From an uncultured Roseburia sp. (GTDB lineage Bacteria; Bacillota; Clostridia; Lachnospirales; Lachnospiraceae), in the NCBI GenBank assembly GCA_900548205.1, contig URJS01000051.1, positions 1 to 17,382 on the forward strand: a DNA stretch of 17,382 nt, given 5' to 3'. The translations under genes and the position numbers were made by a program. Every line of letters starts with the position of its first letter. The stretch's first letter is position 1. The notes under the pieces are model-generated. The model did no database searches. It was not told where the DNA came from and worked only from the letters and a program-made list of their open reading frames with translations. Positions 1 to 6,326 of the stretch are shown in pieces.

Positions 1-66
1 TGTCTTGGAAAAGCCCGGCTTTCCTGCGCCAATCTCATGAATTGGGTAATATGCTTTTGTTGACAT
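1..66 (-). CDS. Unrecognised protein, N-terminal 22 residues only (cut by left edge)
   Basis: An open frame starts with ATG at 66 and runs off the left edge, giving 22 residues (MSTKAYYPIHEIGAGKPGFS, then KT). A strong AAGGAGG ribosome binding site lies about 7 bases before the ATG, and a good sigma-A promoter lies further upstream at 111-138. This is therefore a real gene start. The Gly-rich stretch ending in SKT resembles a Walker A loop but lacks the glycine just before the Lys-Thr, so I do not call a nucleotide-binding site. It is divergent from citrate synthase. I do not recognise the family from so short a piece. Confidence 0.65.
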   Translation of the reverse strand, partial: MSTKAYYPIHEIGAGKPGFSKT

Positions 67-91
67 ATCAGTTCCTCCTTAAATAAAAAAT

Positions 92-108
92 AAAAATTCC
101 GCTACACT
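92..108. repeat. 17-bp exact repeat, copy 1 (possible shared operator)
   Basis: AAAAATTCCGCTACACT occurs here and again, identically, at 15525-15541. Here it covers the expected transcription start and first leader bases of the left-edge minus-strand gene. The second copy sits between the likely -35 and -10 elements of the MFS transporter gene. The identity is seen directly. A role as a shared operator is inference. Confidence 0.45.
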
Positions 109-110
109 AA

Positions 111-138
111 ATAATACACTATGTTATTTTTTTGTCAA
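111..138 (-). promoter_or_regulatory. Sigma-A promoter for the left-edge gene
   Basis: On the minus strand, TTGACA (138-133) and TATTAT (116-111) are separated by 16 bases. The expected transcription start is near 104, giving a leader of about 38 bases before the ATG at 66. The start region overlaps a 17-base sequence (92-108) that is repeated exactly at 15525-15541 in another promoter region. Confidence 0.7.
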
Positions 139-259
139 TTCATTTCTTCCAATATTTTCTCTTTTTTCCACACGCCTCTTTCTTCTGGTACTTTTTCTCT
201 TTATAGTACTAAAATACACCTGATTTTTTTAATTTTTCATTAAATAATATGCAATTTTG

Positions 260-289
260 TTGTTTTTTCAAAAAAACTTATGGTATGAT
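260..289 (+). promoter_or_regulatory. Sigma-A promoter for citrate synthase
   Basis: TTGTTT (260-265) and TATGAT (284-289) are 18 bases apart. A TG one base before the -10 gives an extended -10 (TGGTATGAT). The leader to the ATG at 319 is about 23 bases and carries AAGGAGGGG. Confidence 0.65.
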
Positions 290-318
290 AGGAAAATAAA
301 AGAAAAGGAGGGGTACTT

Positions 319-1686
319 ATGAATACAAACAAATTTTGCGAAATCACTCCGGAGCTGAAGGCGCTTGCCTCCCGCGCAGAGGTCTGCGCGCATATAGATT
401 CCGATTTGTATGCAAGGTACGACGTCAAGCGGGGGCTGCGCGACTTAAACGGCAAGGGCGTGCTTGTCGGTCTGACCGAAATCTCAGAAGTCTGCTCTAC
501 GAAAATGGAAAACGGCGAAACGGTTCCGGCAGACGGCGAGCTTTTCTACCGCGGGTACAACGTCAAGGACCTGATCGCCGGTATGAAGAGAGAGAGCCAC
601 TTTGGCTTTGAGGAATGCACCTATCTTCTGCTCTTTGGCAAGCTGCCGACGATGGAGGAGCTGAGTGACTTCAGCAGGCTGCTCGGTCATTACCGCACCC
701 TTCCGACAAGCTTTGTGCGTGACATTATCATGAAAGCGCCAAGCCGCGACATGATGAATACGCTGGCAAGAAGCGTTCTCACCCTTTACTCCTACGATGA
801 TCTTGCCGATGACGTCTCGATTCCAAATGTGCTCAGGCAATGCCTGCAGCTTATCAGTCTCTTTCCGCTTCTGTCCGTCTACGGCTATCAGGCATATAAG
901 CATTATCATGACGGCGCAAGCCTTTTTATTCACTCGCCCAAAGCAGAATACTCAACCGCAGAAAATATCCTTCATGTTTTAAGAGCAGACAGCCGGTTTT
1001 CGCCACTGGAGGCGAAGCTTTTGGACATTGCGCTTGTTCTTCATATGGAGCATGGCGGCGGTAATAACTCCTCCTTTACCACGCACCTAGTCTCCTCCTC
1101 CGGCACCGATACCTATTCTGTCATTGCAGCGTCTCTGGGCTCGCTAAAAGGACCAAAGCACGGCGGGGCAAATATCAAGGTGGTCAAGATGTTTGAGGAT
1201 ATGAAGGCAACGCTCAGCGACTGGACGGATGAAGATGAGATCAGCCGCTATCTGACCGCTCTCCTACATAAAGAAGCTTTTGACCGCGCCGGTCTGATCT
1301 ACGGTATGGGTCATGCCGTGTATTCTCTTTCCGATCCGCGTGCACAGATCTTCCGCGGCTTTGTGGAGAAGCTCTCCGCAGAAAAGGGCTGTGAAAAGGA
1401 ATTTGCACTCTATGCGGCGGTAGAACGCCTTGCACCAAAGATTATCGCAAGGGAACGCAAAATCTATAAAGGCGTCAGCCCGAACGTCGATTTCTTCAGC
1501 GGCTTTGCATACAGCATGCTCGGACTTCCCGTAGAACTTTACACGCCGATCTTTGCGATCGCCCGTATCGCCGGATGGAGCGCGCACCGTCTGGAGGAAG
1601 TGACCGGAGGCGGAAAAATCATGCGTCCTGCCTACAAAAATGTCAGCGAACGCAAACGCTATGTGCCAATGTCAGAACGCAGCTAA
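319..1686 (+). CDS. gltA: Citrate synthase
   Basis: This enzyme condenses acetyl-CoA with oxaloacetate to citrate in the cytosol. In fermentative Clostridia it usually feeds 2-oxoglutarate and glutamate synthesis rather than a full cycle. The family's catalytic and binding regions are visible: MEHGGGNNSSF around 243-253, GPKHGGAN at 278-285, the active-site histidine in GMGHAVY (His332), and SPNVDFFSG with Asp391. The 455-residue length exceeds the common ~370-430, because of an N-terminal extension of about 45 residues, as in the longer citrate synthases of some Clostridia. The ATG at 319 follows AGAAAAGGAGGGG. It appears monocistronic. The hairpin downstream has its U-tract on the other strand, so no clear terminator for this gene is seen. 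A 2-methylcitrate synthase activity cannot be excluded. Confidence 0.93.
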   Translation: MNTNKFCEITPELKALASRAEVCAHIDSDLYARYDVKRGLRDLNGKGVLVGLTEISEVCSTKMENGETVPADGELFYRGYNVKDLIAGMKRESHFGFEECTYLLLFGKLPTMEELSDFSRLLGHYRTLPTSFVRDIIMKAPSRDMMNTLARSVLTLYSYDDLADDVSIPNVLRQCLQLISLFPLLSVYGYQAYKHYHDGASLFIHSPKAEYSTAENILHVLRADSRFSPLEAKLLDIALVLHMEHGGGNNSSFTTHLVSSSGTDTYSVIAASLGSLKGPKHGGANIKVVKMFEDMKATLSDWTDEDEISRYLTALLHKEAFDRAGLIYGMGHAVYSLSDPRAQIFRGFVEKLSAEKGCEKEFALYAAVERLAPKIIARERKIYKGVSPNVDFFSGFAYSMLGLPVELYTPIFAIARIAGWSAHRLEEVTGGGKIMRPAYKNVSERKRYVPMSERS

Positions 1687-1730
1687 AAAATCTGACGCAG
1701 GCATGATCGCAGCACAATTTTCTATGTCGC

Positions 1731-1776
1731 AAAAAGAGTCCGCTGCGGCTGTCTAAGCAGCCGTAGCGAACTCTCC
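1731..1776 (-). terminator. Rho-independent terminator of the small membrane protein gene
   Basis: Arms 1735-1751 and 1758-1774 form a 17-base stem with two non-Watson-Crick positions and a 6-base loop. Read on the minus strand, the hairpin is followed by CTTTTTGC, so it terminates the gene ending at 1783. On the plus strand no T-run follows, so it would only weakly stop citrate synthase transcripts. Confidence 0.8.
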
Positions 1777-1782
1777 ATACTG

Positions 1783-2118
1783 TCACAAAAATATCTTTCT
1801 GGCTCTGCGAAGCTCATTTTGAAACCACAAAAAAGCTGCAAGAAACACGAGCATCTCAACCACGTTAAACGCCCCCAGAGACACGATCAGATCGTTGACA
1901 AGACCAAGGATCCCGACGATTACGACCAGTCCTCCAAAAAGCGCTTCCTTCCAATATAAAAAATGAATAAAGCCCTCCTTATCCTTACAGCGTTTAATTT
2001 CCTCCGGCGTAATCACTACCGTACTGATGACGCCTGTTTTTTTCATGCGCAGCGCCGAAAAAATCATAAACAATCCAAAAATCAATATCACAACGTCAAA
2101 TAGCAGCATTATATCCAT
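1783..2118 (-). CDS. Small integral membrane protein of unknown function
   Basis: The product of about 111 residues has three likely membrane segments. One is at the N-terminus (IMLLFDVVILIFGLFMIFSA), followed by a polar stretch with TPEEIKRCKDKEGF. The second is WKEALFGGLVVIVGILGLVND and the third is VVEMLVFLAAFLWFQ, with a basic C-terminal tail (RRARK). I recognise no characterised family. A GTG at 2121 lies directly before the ATG at 2118. The AGAGGAA ribosome binding site fits either, and I prefer the ATG. The gene has its own promoter (2152-2180) and terminator (1731-1776), so it is a single transcription unit between citrate synthase and the receiver operon. Confidence 0.75.
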   Translation of the reverse strand: MDIMLLFDVVILIFGLFMIFSALRMKKTGVISTVVITPEEIKRCKDKEGFIHFLYWKEALFGGLVVIVGILGLVNDLIVSLGAFNVVEMLVFLAAFLWFQNELRRARKIFL

Positions 2119-2151
2119 CACGCAGTTCCTCTCATTTCCAGTTTTCTTTCT

Positions 2152-2180
2152 ATTATAGGATGTGCAGCGGCGCCTTGCAA
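2152..2180 (-). promoter_or_regulatory. Sigma-A promoter for the small membrane protein
   Basis: On the minus strand TTGCAA (2180-2175) and TATAAT (2157-2152) are 17 bases apart. The stretch TTGCAAGGCG at the -35, and AATAGAAA at the -10, also occur in the promoter of the zinc-ribbon/TM2 gene at 17250-17278. Confidence 0.75.
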
Positions 2181-2238
2181 CAAATTATCTCAATTTTCTT
2201 TTCCAAAAATGAATTTTCAACAAACTTCCAATATATCA

Positions 2239-2267
2239 TTGAACTATTCTTTCACTTGATGTAGAAT
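2239..2267 (+). promoter_or_regulatory. Sigma-A promoter for the receiver/CheX-like operon
   Basis: TTGAAC (2239-2244) and TAGAAT (2262-2267) are exactly 17 bases apart. The leader to the preferred ATG at 2314 is about 40 bases. No flagellar sigma-28 type promoter is seen, so expression probably does not depend on the flagellar cascade. Confidence 0.65.
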
Positions 2268-2313
2268 AAAGACATATTAAGTATATCATTTTCAGCTAAG
2301 GGAGATGCAAACT

Positions 2314-2688
2314 ATGTTGGAACAGGTTAAAATTCTAATTGGCGATGATTCTATTCTTGCAAGAAAAAAATTAAAGGATATTATTCTTCAATACGGCACA
2401 CCGACCTTCTTCGAGGCGACGAACGGACAGGAGACCGTCGATCTCTATAAGAGAGAATCTCCGGACCTTGTCTTTCTTGATATTGTCATGCCGAAAAAGG
2501 ACGGAAATGAAGCGATCAAAGAGATTATGGATTACGATAAAAATGCCGATATTATTGTCGTATCCTCTGTCGGAACACAGTCAGAACTGAAAACTGCCAT
2601 CGAGGCTGGCGCAAAAGACTTTATCCAAAAGCCGATCCAGCCGGAATTTATACATCATATTATTGCTTCGCGCTTTGAAGGGAGATAG
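2314..2688 (+). CDS. Single-domain response regulator (CheY-like receiver)
   Basis: The 124-residue protein is only a receiver domain, with no DNA-binding or other output region. The acidic pair Asp11-Asp12, the phospho-acceptor Asp56 in DLVFLDIVMPKKDG, the Ser84-Ser85 at the end of strand 4 (VVSSVGT), and Lys106 in IQKP are all present. It should therefore be phosphorylated by a histidine kinase encoded elsewhere and act through protein contacts. An ATG at 2305 touches the GGGAG ribosome binding site, so I prefer the ATG at 2314 at normal spacing. The stop is 2 bases before the next ATG, and the next gene's ribosome binding site (GAAGGGAG) lies inside this gene's end, indicating coupled translation with the CheX-like protein. 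Whether it controls chemotaxis is not shown here, since no other chemotaxis gene is in the window. Confidence 0.9.
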   Translation: MLEQVKILIGDDSILARKKLKDIILQYGTPTFFEATNGQETVDLYKRESPDLVFLDIVMPKKDGNEAIKEIMDYDKNADIIVVSSVGTQSELKTAIEAGAKDFIQKPIQPEFIHHIIASRFEGR

Positions 2689-2690
2689 AA

Positions 2691-3587
2691 ATGTACGCTC
2701 AATTTTTTGGGAATTATCTGTTGGCACGAAATATGGTTACAGCAGAGCAATTATTGCAGGCTATGCAGAAAAAGTCTTCGATGCAGATCAAGCTTGGCAC
2801 GCTTGCGATCCACGCCGGTTATATGACTGCCGGAGAGGTGGAGCGTGTTGTCATTCTGCAGACGCATCAGGACAAGCGCTTTGGTGAGCTTGCAATTCAG
2901 GAAGGCTATTTGACAGAACTGCAGGTTGCAGAGCTTTTAAGCAAGCAAAAACCTGATTTTCTGCTGCTGGGACAGGCGCTTGTCGAAAACGGTGTTTTTG
3001 ACAGGGAACAGCTCCAGAATCTGATTCTTGATTATCAGTCGGAAAACGATCTGGAAACCTTTGAGTATTCATCCGAAACGCAGGAGACGATCCGCCAGAT
3101 GATCGAGAAATTTTTTGTTTTGGCAGAACGTCCTCTGTCTTCACAGGAGATCTCACTCTTTCACCTGTTTTTGAACAGCCTGATTCGTTTTATCGGCGAT
3201 GATTTTACAATCGTTCCTCCGAGTATCTGTACGGAATACCCGACGAATTATTGCGTTTCACAGAAGATTCAGGGTAAATTTTCGACACATTCGTATCTTG
3301 ATATACCGGAATCCTCCTGTATTGCTTTTGCATCCAGATATGTCGGTGAGGATTTTACGGAATTTGACGAATATGTGCGCGCCTCTGTGGAGGACTTTTT
3401 AAATCTTTGTAACGGTTTGTTCCTTGTAAATATGTCGAACGACTATTCCCTGGAGTTGACGCTTGAGCCTCCTGTTACTGAGGATGCAGAAACGCTGCTT
3501 CTTTTTAAGGAGGAAACCTATCTTCTTCCGATTGTTTATCCATTCGGAACAATTTATTTTCTTCTGACACTTCAACAGACGCATTAA
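2691..3587 (+). CDS. Four MshEN-like repeats fused to a CheX-like domain
   Basis: The 298-residue soluble protein has two parts. Residues 5-116 hold four copies of a 24-residue unit starting at residues 5, 34, 63 and 92, each separated by exactly 5 residues. The best is RFGELAIQEGYLT...Q (63-86). This matches the cyclic-di-GMP-binding MshEN motif (RLG, then G at position 10, L at 17 and 21, Q at 24) with some changes, such as Phe for Leu and Tyr after the Gly. Residues ~150-298 resemble CheX/CheC phosphatases: FASRYVGEDF, then DFLNLCNG at 235-242, where families usually have ExxN. Here Asp235 takes the Glu place and Asn238 is kept. Coupling to the receiver gene suggests it dephosphorylates or otherwise sets the state of that receiver, possibly tuned by a nucleotide. 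The domain calls are by eye. The pairing is strong and the ligand is inferred. Confidence 0.7.
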   Translation: MYAQFFGNYLLARNMVTAEQLLQAMQKKSSMQIKLGTLAIHAGYMTAGEVERVVILQTHQDKRFGELAIQEGYLTELQVAELLSKQKPDFLLLGQALVENGVFDREQLQNLILDYQSENDLETFEYSSETQETIRQMIEKFFVLAERPLSSQEISLFHLFLNSLIRFIGDDFTIVPPSICTEYPTNYCVSQKIQGKFSTHSYLDIPESSCIAFASRYVGEDFTEFDEYVRASVEDFLNLCNGLFLVNMSNDYSLELTLEPPVTEDAETLLLFKEETYLLPIVYPFGTIYFLLTLQQTH

Positions 3588-3606
3588 GGATGATAGATCA
3601 CAAACA

Positions 3607-3634
3607 GGCTGCCGGTTTCCGGCAGCCCCTTTTT
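3607..3634 (+). terminator. Rho-independent terminator of the receiver/CheX-like operon
   Basis: GGCTGCCGG (3607-3615), loop TTT, and CCGGCAGCC (3619-3627) form a perfect 9-bp GC-rich stem followed by CCTTTTT. It lies 20 bases after the operon's last stop codon. Confidence 0.93.
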
Positions 3635-3643
3635 CATTGACAT

Positions 3644-3675
3644 AAAGACATCTCACGGAGCGTGATGTCCTTTTC
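3644..3675. terminator. Second hairpin, possibly bidirectional, facing threonine synthase
   Basis: GACATC-T-CACG (from 3647) pairs with CGTGATGTC (to about 3669) around a short GAG loop, with one bulged base. It is flanked by AAA on the left and CTTTTCTTT on the right, so it can act on plus transcripts and, with a weaker TTTAT run, on minus transcripts leaving thrC (stop at 3776). No other thrC terminator is seen. Confidence 0.55.
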
Positions 3676-3775
3676 TTTCCATACCCTTGTAACAAAATCT
3701 TTTCCATGCTCCATAAGAAGTCTCATGTACTGTCTCGTTCACTTTCAACATCATGGCGCAGAATGAATTAGTACA

Positions 3776-5269
3776 CTAGTCCAGCTTCAAAAACTTTTTT
3801 ACAGTCTCCTGCATATGAGAAACCTCGCAAACGGTATCGTGAAGTACCTTAGCGTTTCGGATTTCCTCGATCGCGCGAGGAATCTGAAGCTTTGCGACGG
3901 CACTCATCTCCTCCGCCAACGCAAAATCCTCCATGCCGTCATATTTCGCATCGATCGCATGCATGACACTGCGAGTAAACTTAAACGGGCTTGCGGTCGA
4001 AGCGATCACTGCCTTTGTGTCGGTATCGCCTGTCTGTCTGCGGTACTTCTCGTAAACGACTGCCGCTACGGCTGTATGCGGGTCGATCAGGTAGCCTGTT
4101 TTCTCGTACAACGTGCGTATCATCTCCGCTGTTTCTTCCTCGCTGCTGTAGCCGCCAAAAAATTCCTGCAGCTTCTCTCTCACCTCCGGCGTGATCCCAT
4201 ATCTCCCGTTTTCCGCAAGCTGCTTCATCCATGCACCATTTTTTTTCGCATCATTCCCGCTGATATGATAGAGCAGACGCTCCAGATTACTGGAAACGAG
4301 AATATCCATCGACGGCGAGCTTGTCAGCACAAACGGGCGATTCTTGTCATAAATCCCTGTGGAAAAAAAGTCGTACAGAACCTTGTTTTCATTGGAAGCA
4401 CAGATGAGCTTTCCGATCGGCAGTCCCATCTGCTTTGCGTAAAAGGCAGCTAAAATATTACCGAAATTCCCGGTCGGAACAACGACATGAAGCTTTTCAT
4501 CACAAGAGATTACGCCGTTTGCATAAAGCCTTGCATACGCATAGACATAGTATACGATCTGCGGCACGAGACGTCCGATATTAATCGAATTTGCGGAGGA
4601 AAGCTGATACCCCGCTGCGGCAAGCTGAGCCTCCAGCGCCTGATCTGCAAACATCTGCTTGACGCCGGTCTGCGCCTGATCAAAATTGCCGTTGATGCCA
4701 ACCACAAAGGTGTTCGCTCCTTTTTGTGTCACCATCTGCCGCTCCTGAATCGGACTGACTCCGTTTTTTGGATAAAAAACGATAACCTTTGTTCCCGGAA
4801 CATCCGCAAAGCCTGCCAGAGCCGCCTTTCCGGTATCACCAGAAGTCGCAGTCAGGATCACAATCTCCTTCTTCACCTGCTGCTTTCTTGCTGCAGTCGT
4901 CAAAAGATGCGGCAAAATAGAAAGCGCCATATCTTTAAATGCGATTGTCTGACCATGAAATAATTCGAGATAATAGGTACCGCACACATCAGCGAGCGGG
5001 GCAATTTCCTTTGTATCAAACTTACCGTCATAGGCTGCGGCAATGCAGCTTTTTAATTCTTCTTCGGTAAAATCAGTGAAAAACAGCCGCATGACCTCAT
5101 ATGCCGTCTCCTGATAAGACATCGCCGCAAGCTCCTCGATCCCAAGTGCAAGGGACGGTATCTCTGTCGGTACAAATAATCCTCCATCCTCCGCCAGACC
5201 TTTTAAAATCGCTTCCGATGCGGTGACGTGTTCCCTGTTATTTCTTGTGCTCACATATTGTAATTCCAT
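3776..5269 (-). CDS. thrC: Threonine synthase
   Basis: This pyridoxal-phosphate enzyme converts O-phospho-homoserine to threonine and phosphate in the cytosol, the last step of threonine synthesis. The 497 residues match the longer class of the family. The PLP lysine is Lys112 in TIAFKDMALS. The phosphate-binding loop is TATSGDTGKAA (140-150). SSANSINIGRLVPQ (224-237) and VPTGNFGNILAA are also typical. The N-terminal YVSTRN...EDGGLFVP is the usual family start. It has its own promoter, divergent from the AP2-domain gene, and no neighbouring homoserine pathway genes (hom, thrB) appear here. The ATG at 5269 is preceded by GAGGGAAGG. No leader attenuator is visible between promoter and start. 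Confidence 0.96.
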   Translation of the reverse strand: MELQYVSTRNNREHVTASEAILKGLAEDGGLFVPTEIPSLALGIEELAAMSYQETAYEVMRLFFTDFTEEELKSCIAAAYDGKFDTKEIAPLADVCGTYYLELFHGQTIAFKDMALSILPHLLTTAARKQQVKKEIVILTATSGDTGKAALAGFADVPGTKVIVFYPKNGVSPIQERQMVTQKGANTFVVGINGNFDQAQTGVKQMFADQALEAQLAAAGYQLSSANSINIGRLVPQIVYYVYAYARLYANGVISCDEKLHVVVPTGNFGNILAAFYAKQMGLPIGKLICASNENKVLYDFFSTGIYDKNRPFVLTSSPSMDILVSSNLERLLYHISGNDAKKNGAWMKQLAENGRYGITPEVREKLQEFFGGYSSEEETAEMIRTLYEKTGYLIDPHTAVAAVVYEKYRRQTGDTDTKAVIASTASPFKFTRSVMHAIDAKYDGMEDFALAEEMSAVAKLQIPRAIEEIRNAKVLHDTVCEVSHMQETVKKFLKLD

Positions 5270-5310
5270 AGCCTTCCCTCATTCTCTTTCGCTTCCAACT
5301 ATTTTCCGTC

Positions 5311-5340
5311 ATTATAGCGGAAATTCCTTCTCTCTGTCAA
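5311..5340 (-). promoter_or_regulatory. Consensus sigma-A promoter for thrC
   Basis: On the minus strand TTGACA (5340-5335) and TATAAT (5316-5311) both match consensus exactly, 18 bases apart. The leader is about 35 bases, which leaves no room for a riboswitch. Confidence 0.85.
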
Positions 5341-5368
5341 TGGATACGCTTGCATCCGGCGAAGATTT

Positions 5369-5396
5369 TTGCTAACATAAGCTTACTTTATAATAT
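5369..5396 (+). promoter_or_regulatory. Likely promoter for the AP2-domain gene
   Basis: TATAAT lies at 5389-5394, about 32 bases before the ATG at 5426. The -35 is uncertain. TTTTTG (5366-5371) has 17-base spacing, or TTGCTA (5369-5374) pairs with TAATAT (5391-5396) at 16 bases. The thrC promoter is divergent, with -35 regions only about 30 bases apart. Confidence 0.5.
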
Positions 5397-5425
5397 GGAT
5401 GACCTGATTCAGAAGGGAGGCTGCT

Positions 5426-6238
5426 ATGCCGACAGGTGTCTCACAGGCAAAGAAAAAAAACGGCTCTATTTACTATCGCTCCGGCATCACCTATCGCGGA
5501 AGACACATCAGTCTCGGCAGCTTTTCCACCGAGGATGCGGCGGCGGCGGCATATCTTGACGCGTCAAAGCTCATTACCGATACTGCTGTAACGCTTGTGA
5601 ATTTTTCGACAGAACATTTTACGCTCTCCTTTGAAAAAATCATTATCCTGCTTAATTTCCGCGATAACGGGATTTATTTTAAAACGCCTATTTATTTAAG
5701 AAAAGGATATTTCAGTTATTTTTTGACGCCGCATATGGAATTGAAATTTGACATCGACGATCTGTTTTACTATTCCGGCAGGAAAATCCAAAAAAGGCAG
5801 GGACATCTTTTTGTCAGCGACTACGGTATGCAATATTCCATCTCTGCCCGCTATGGGATCAAGCCCTACGCTGTTTTCGGGCGCGATTATGAATTTGCCA
5901 ACGGCGACCCGCTTGACTATCGCTACTCGAATATCATCATCCATAATCATTACCATGGTGTGACGAGGCTGGAAAAAAACGGTTTTTGCAGATACCGCGC
6001 CGTCATTCATATCAACGGCAATCACACCATTGGCATCTATGCCTCTGAGGAGGAAGCGGCGATCGCCTATAACAAGGCTGCCGCTCTCGCAAAGGCTGCC
6101 GGTATTTGCAAGAGCTTTCCTGAAAACTACCTGGAATGCCTAAGCGGAAAAGAATATACAGAGATTTACAGTAAGCTTATGATCTCCGAACGTTATCTTT
6201 CTTATCTTGCCAGTCTGGACTCTCTCAGACAGCGTTGA
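5426..6238 (+). CDS. AP2-domain protein with HNH-like remnant, function unknown
   Basis: The 270-residue protein has two stretches that look like AP2 DNA-binding domains. The first is at residues 14-49, with three strand-like segments, then LGSFSTEDAAAAAYLDAS. The second is at 185-222, CRYRAVIHINGNHTIGIYAS then EEEAAIAYNKAA. Just before the second, NGDPLDYRYSNI (159-170) is like the end of the HNH fold in phage and homing endonucleases that carry a C-terminal AP2 domain, but the catalytic histidines are not evident. The middle (about 66-150, including IYFKTPIYLRKGYF and a DIDDLFYY segment) matches nothing I know. A DNA-binding regulator derived from an HNH-AP2 endonuclease is the best guess. 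The ATG follows GGGAGG at good spacing. It is followed 88 bases later by a LysR gene with its own promoter. Base composition is not strikingly foreign. Confidence 0.75.
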   Translation: MPTGVSQAKKKNGSIYYRSGITYRGRHISLGSFSTEDAAAAAYLDASKLITDTAVTLVNFSTEHFTLSFEKIIILLNFRDNGIYFKTPIYLRKGYFSYFLTPHMELKFDIDDLFYYSGRKIQKRQGHLFVSDYGMQYSISARYGIKPYAVFGRDYEFANGDPLDYRYSNIIIHNHYHGVTRLEKNGFCRYRAVIHINGNHTIGIYASEEEAAIAYNKAAALAKAAGICKSFPENYLECLSGKEYTEIYSKLMISERYLSYLASLDSLRQR

Positions 6239-6267
6239 CCATCTGCAGCTCTCCCACATAAATATAC

Positions 6268-6295
6268 TTGCCATCAACCTCTTTCATGTTATAAT
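6268..6295 (+). promoter_or_regulatory. Promoter of the first LysR-family gene
   Basis: TTGCCA (6268-6273) and TATAAT (6290-6295) are 16 bases apart, with a TG one base before the -10 (extended -10). A 10-base palindrome, ATAAATTTAT (6300-6309), falls at the expected transcription start and could be an operator, possibly for autoregulation. That role is inference. Confidence 0.65.
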
Positions 6296-6326
6296 AAGTA
6301 TAAATTTATGTTATGAGAGGATTTCT

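Noticed and set aside
1..66. Walker A P-loop in the left-edge protein (GKPGFSKT)
   Set aside because: The glycine before the Lys-Thr is replaced by Ser, and the rest of the protein is outside the window, so the motif cannot be supported.
3815..4453. 212-codon open frame on the plus strand inside thrC
   Set aside because: It lies wholly antisense to a clear threonine synthase and the translation has a scrambled Cys/Arg-rich composition with no motifs.
6207..6326. N-terminal extension of LysR regulator 1 starting at 6207
   Set aside because: It would overlap the end of the AP2-domain gene and run through the regulator's own extended -10 promoter. The helix-turn-helix begins normally from the ATG at 6327.
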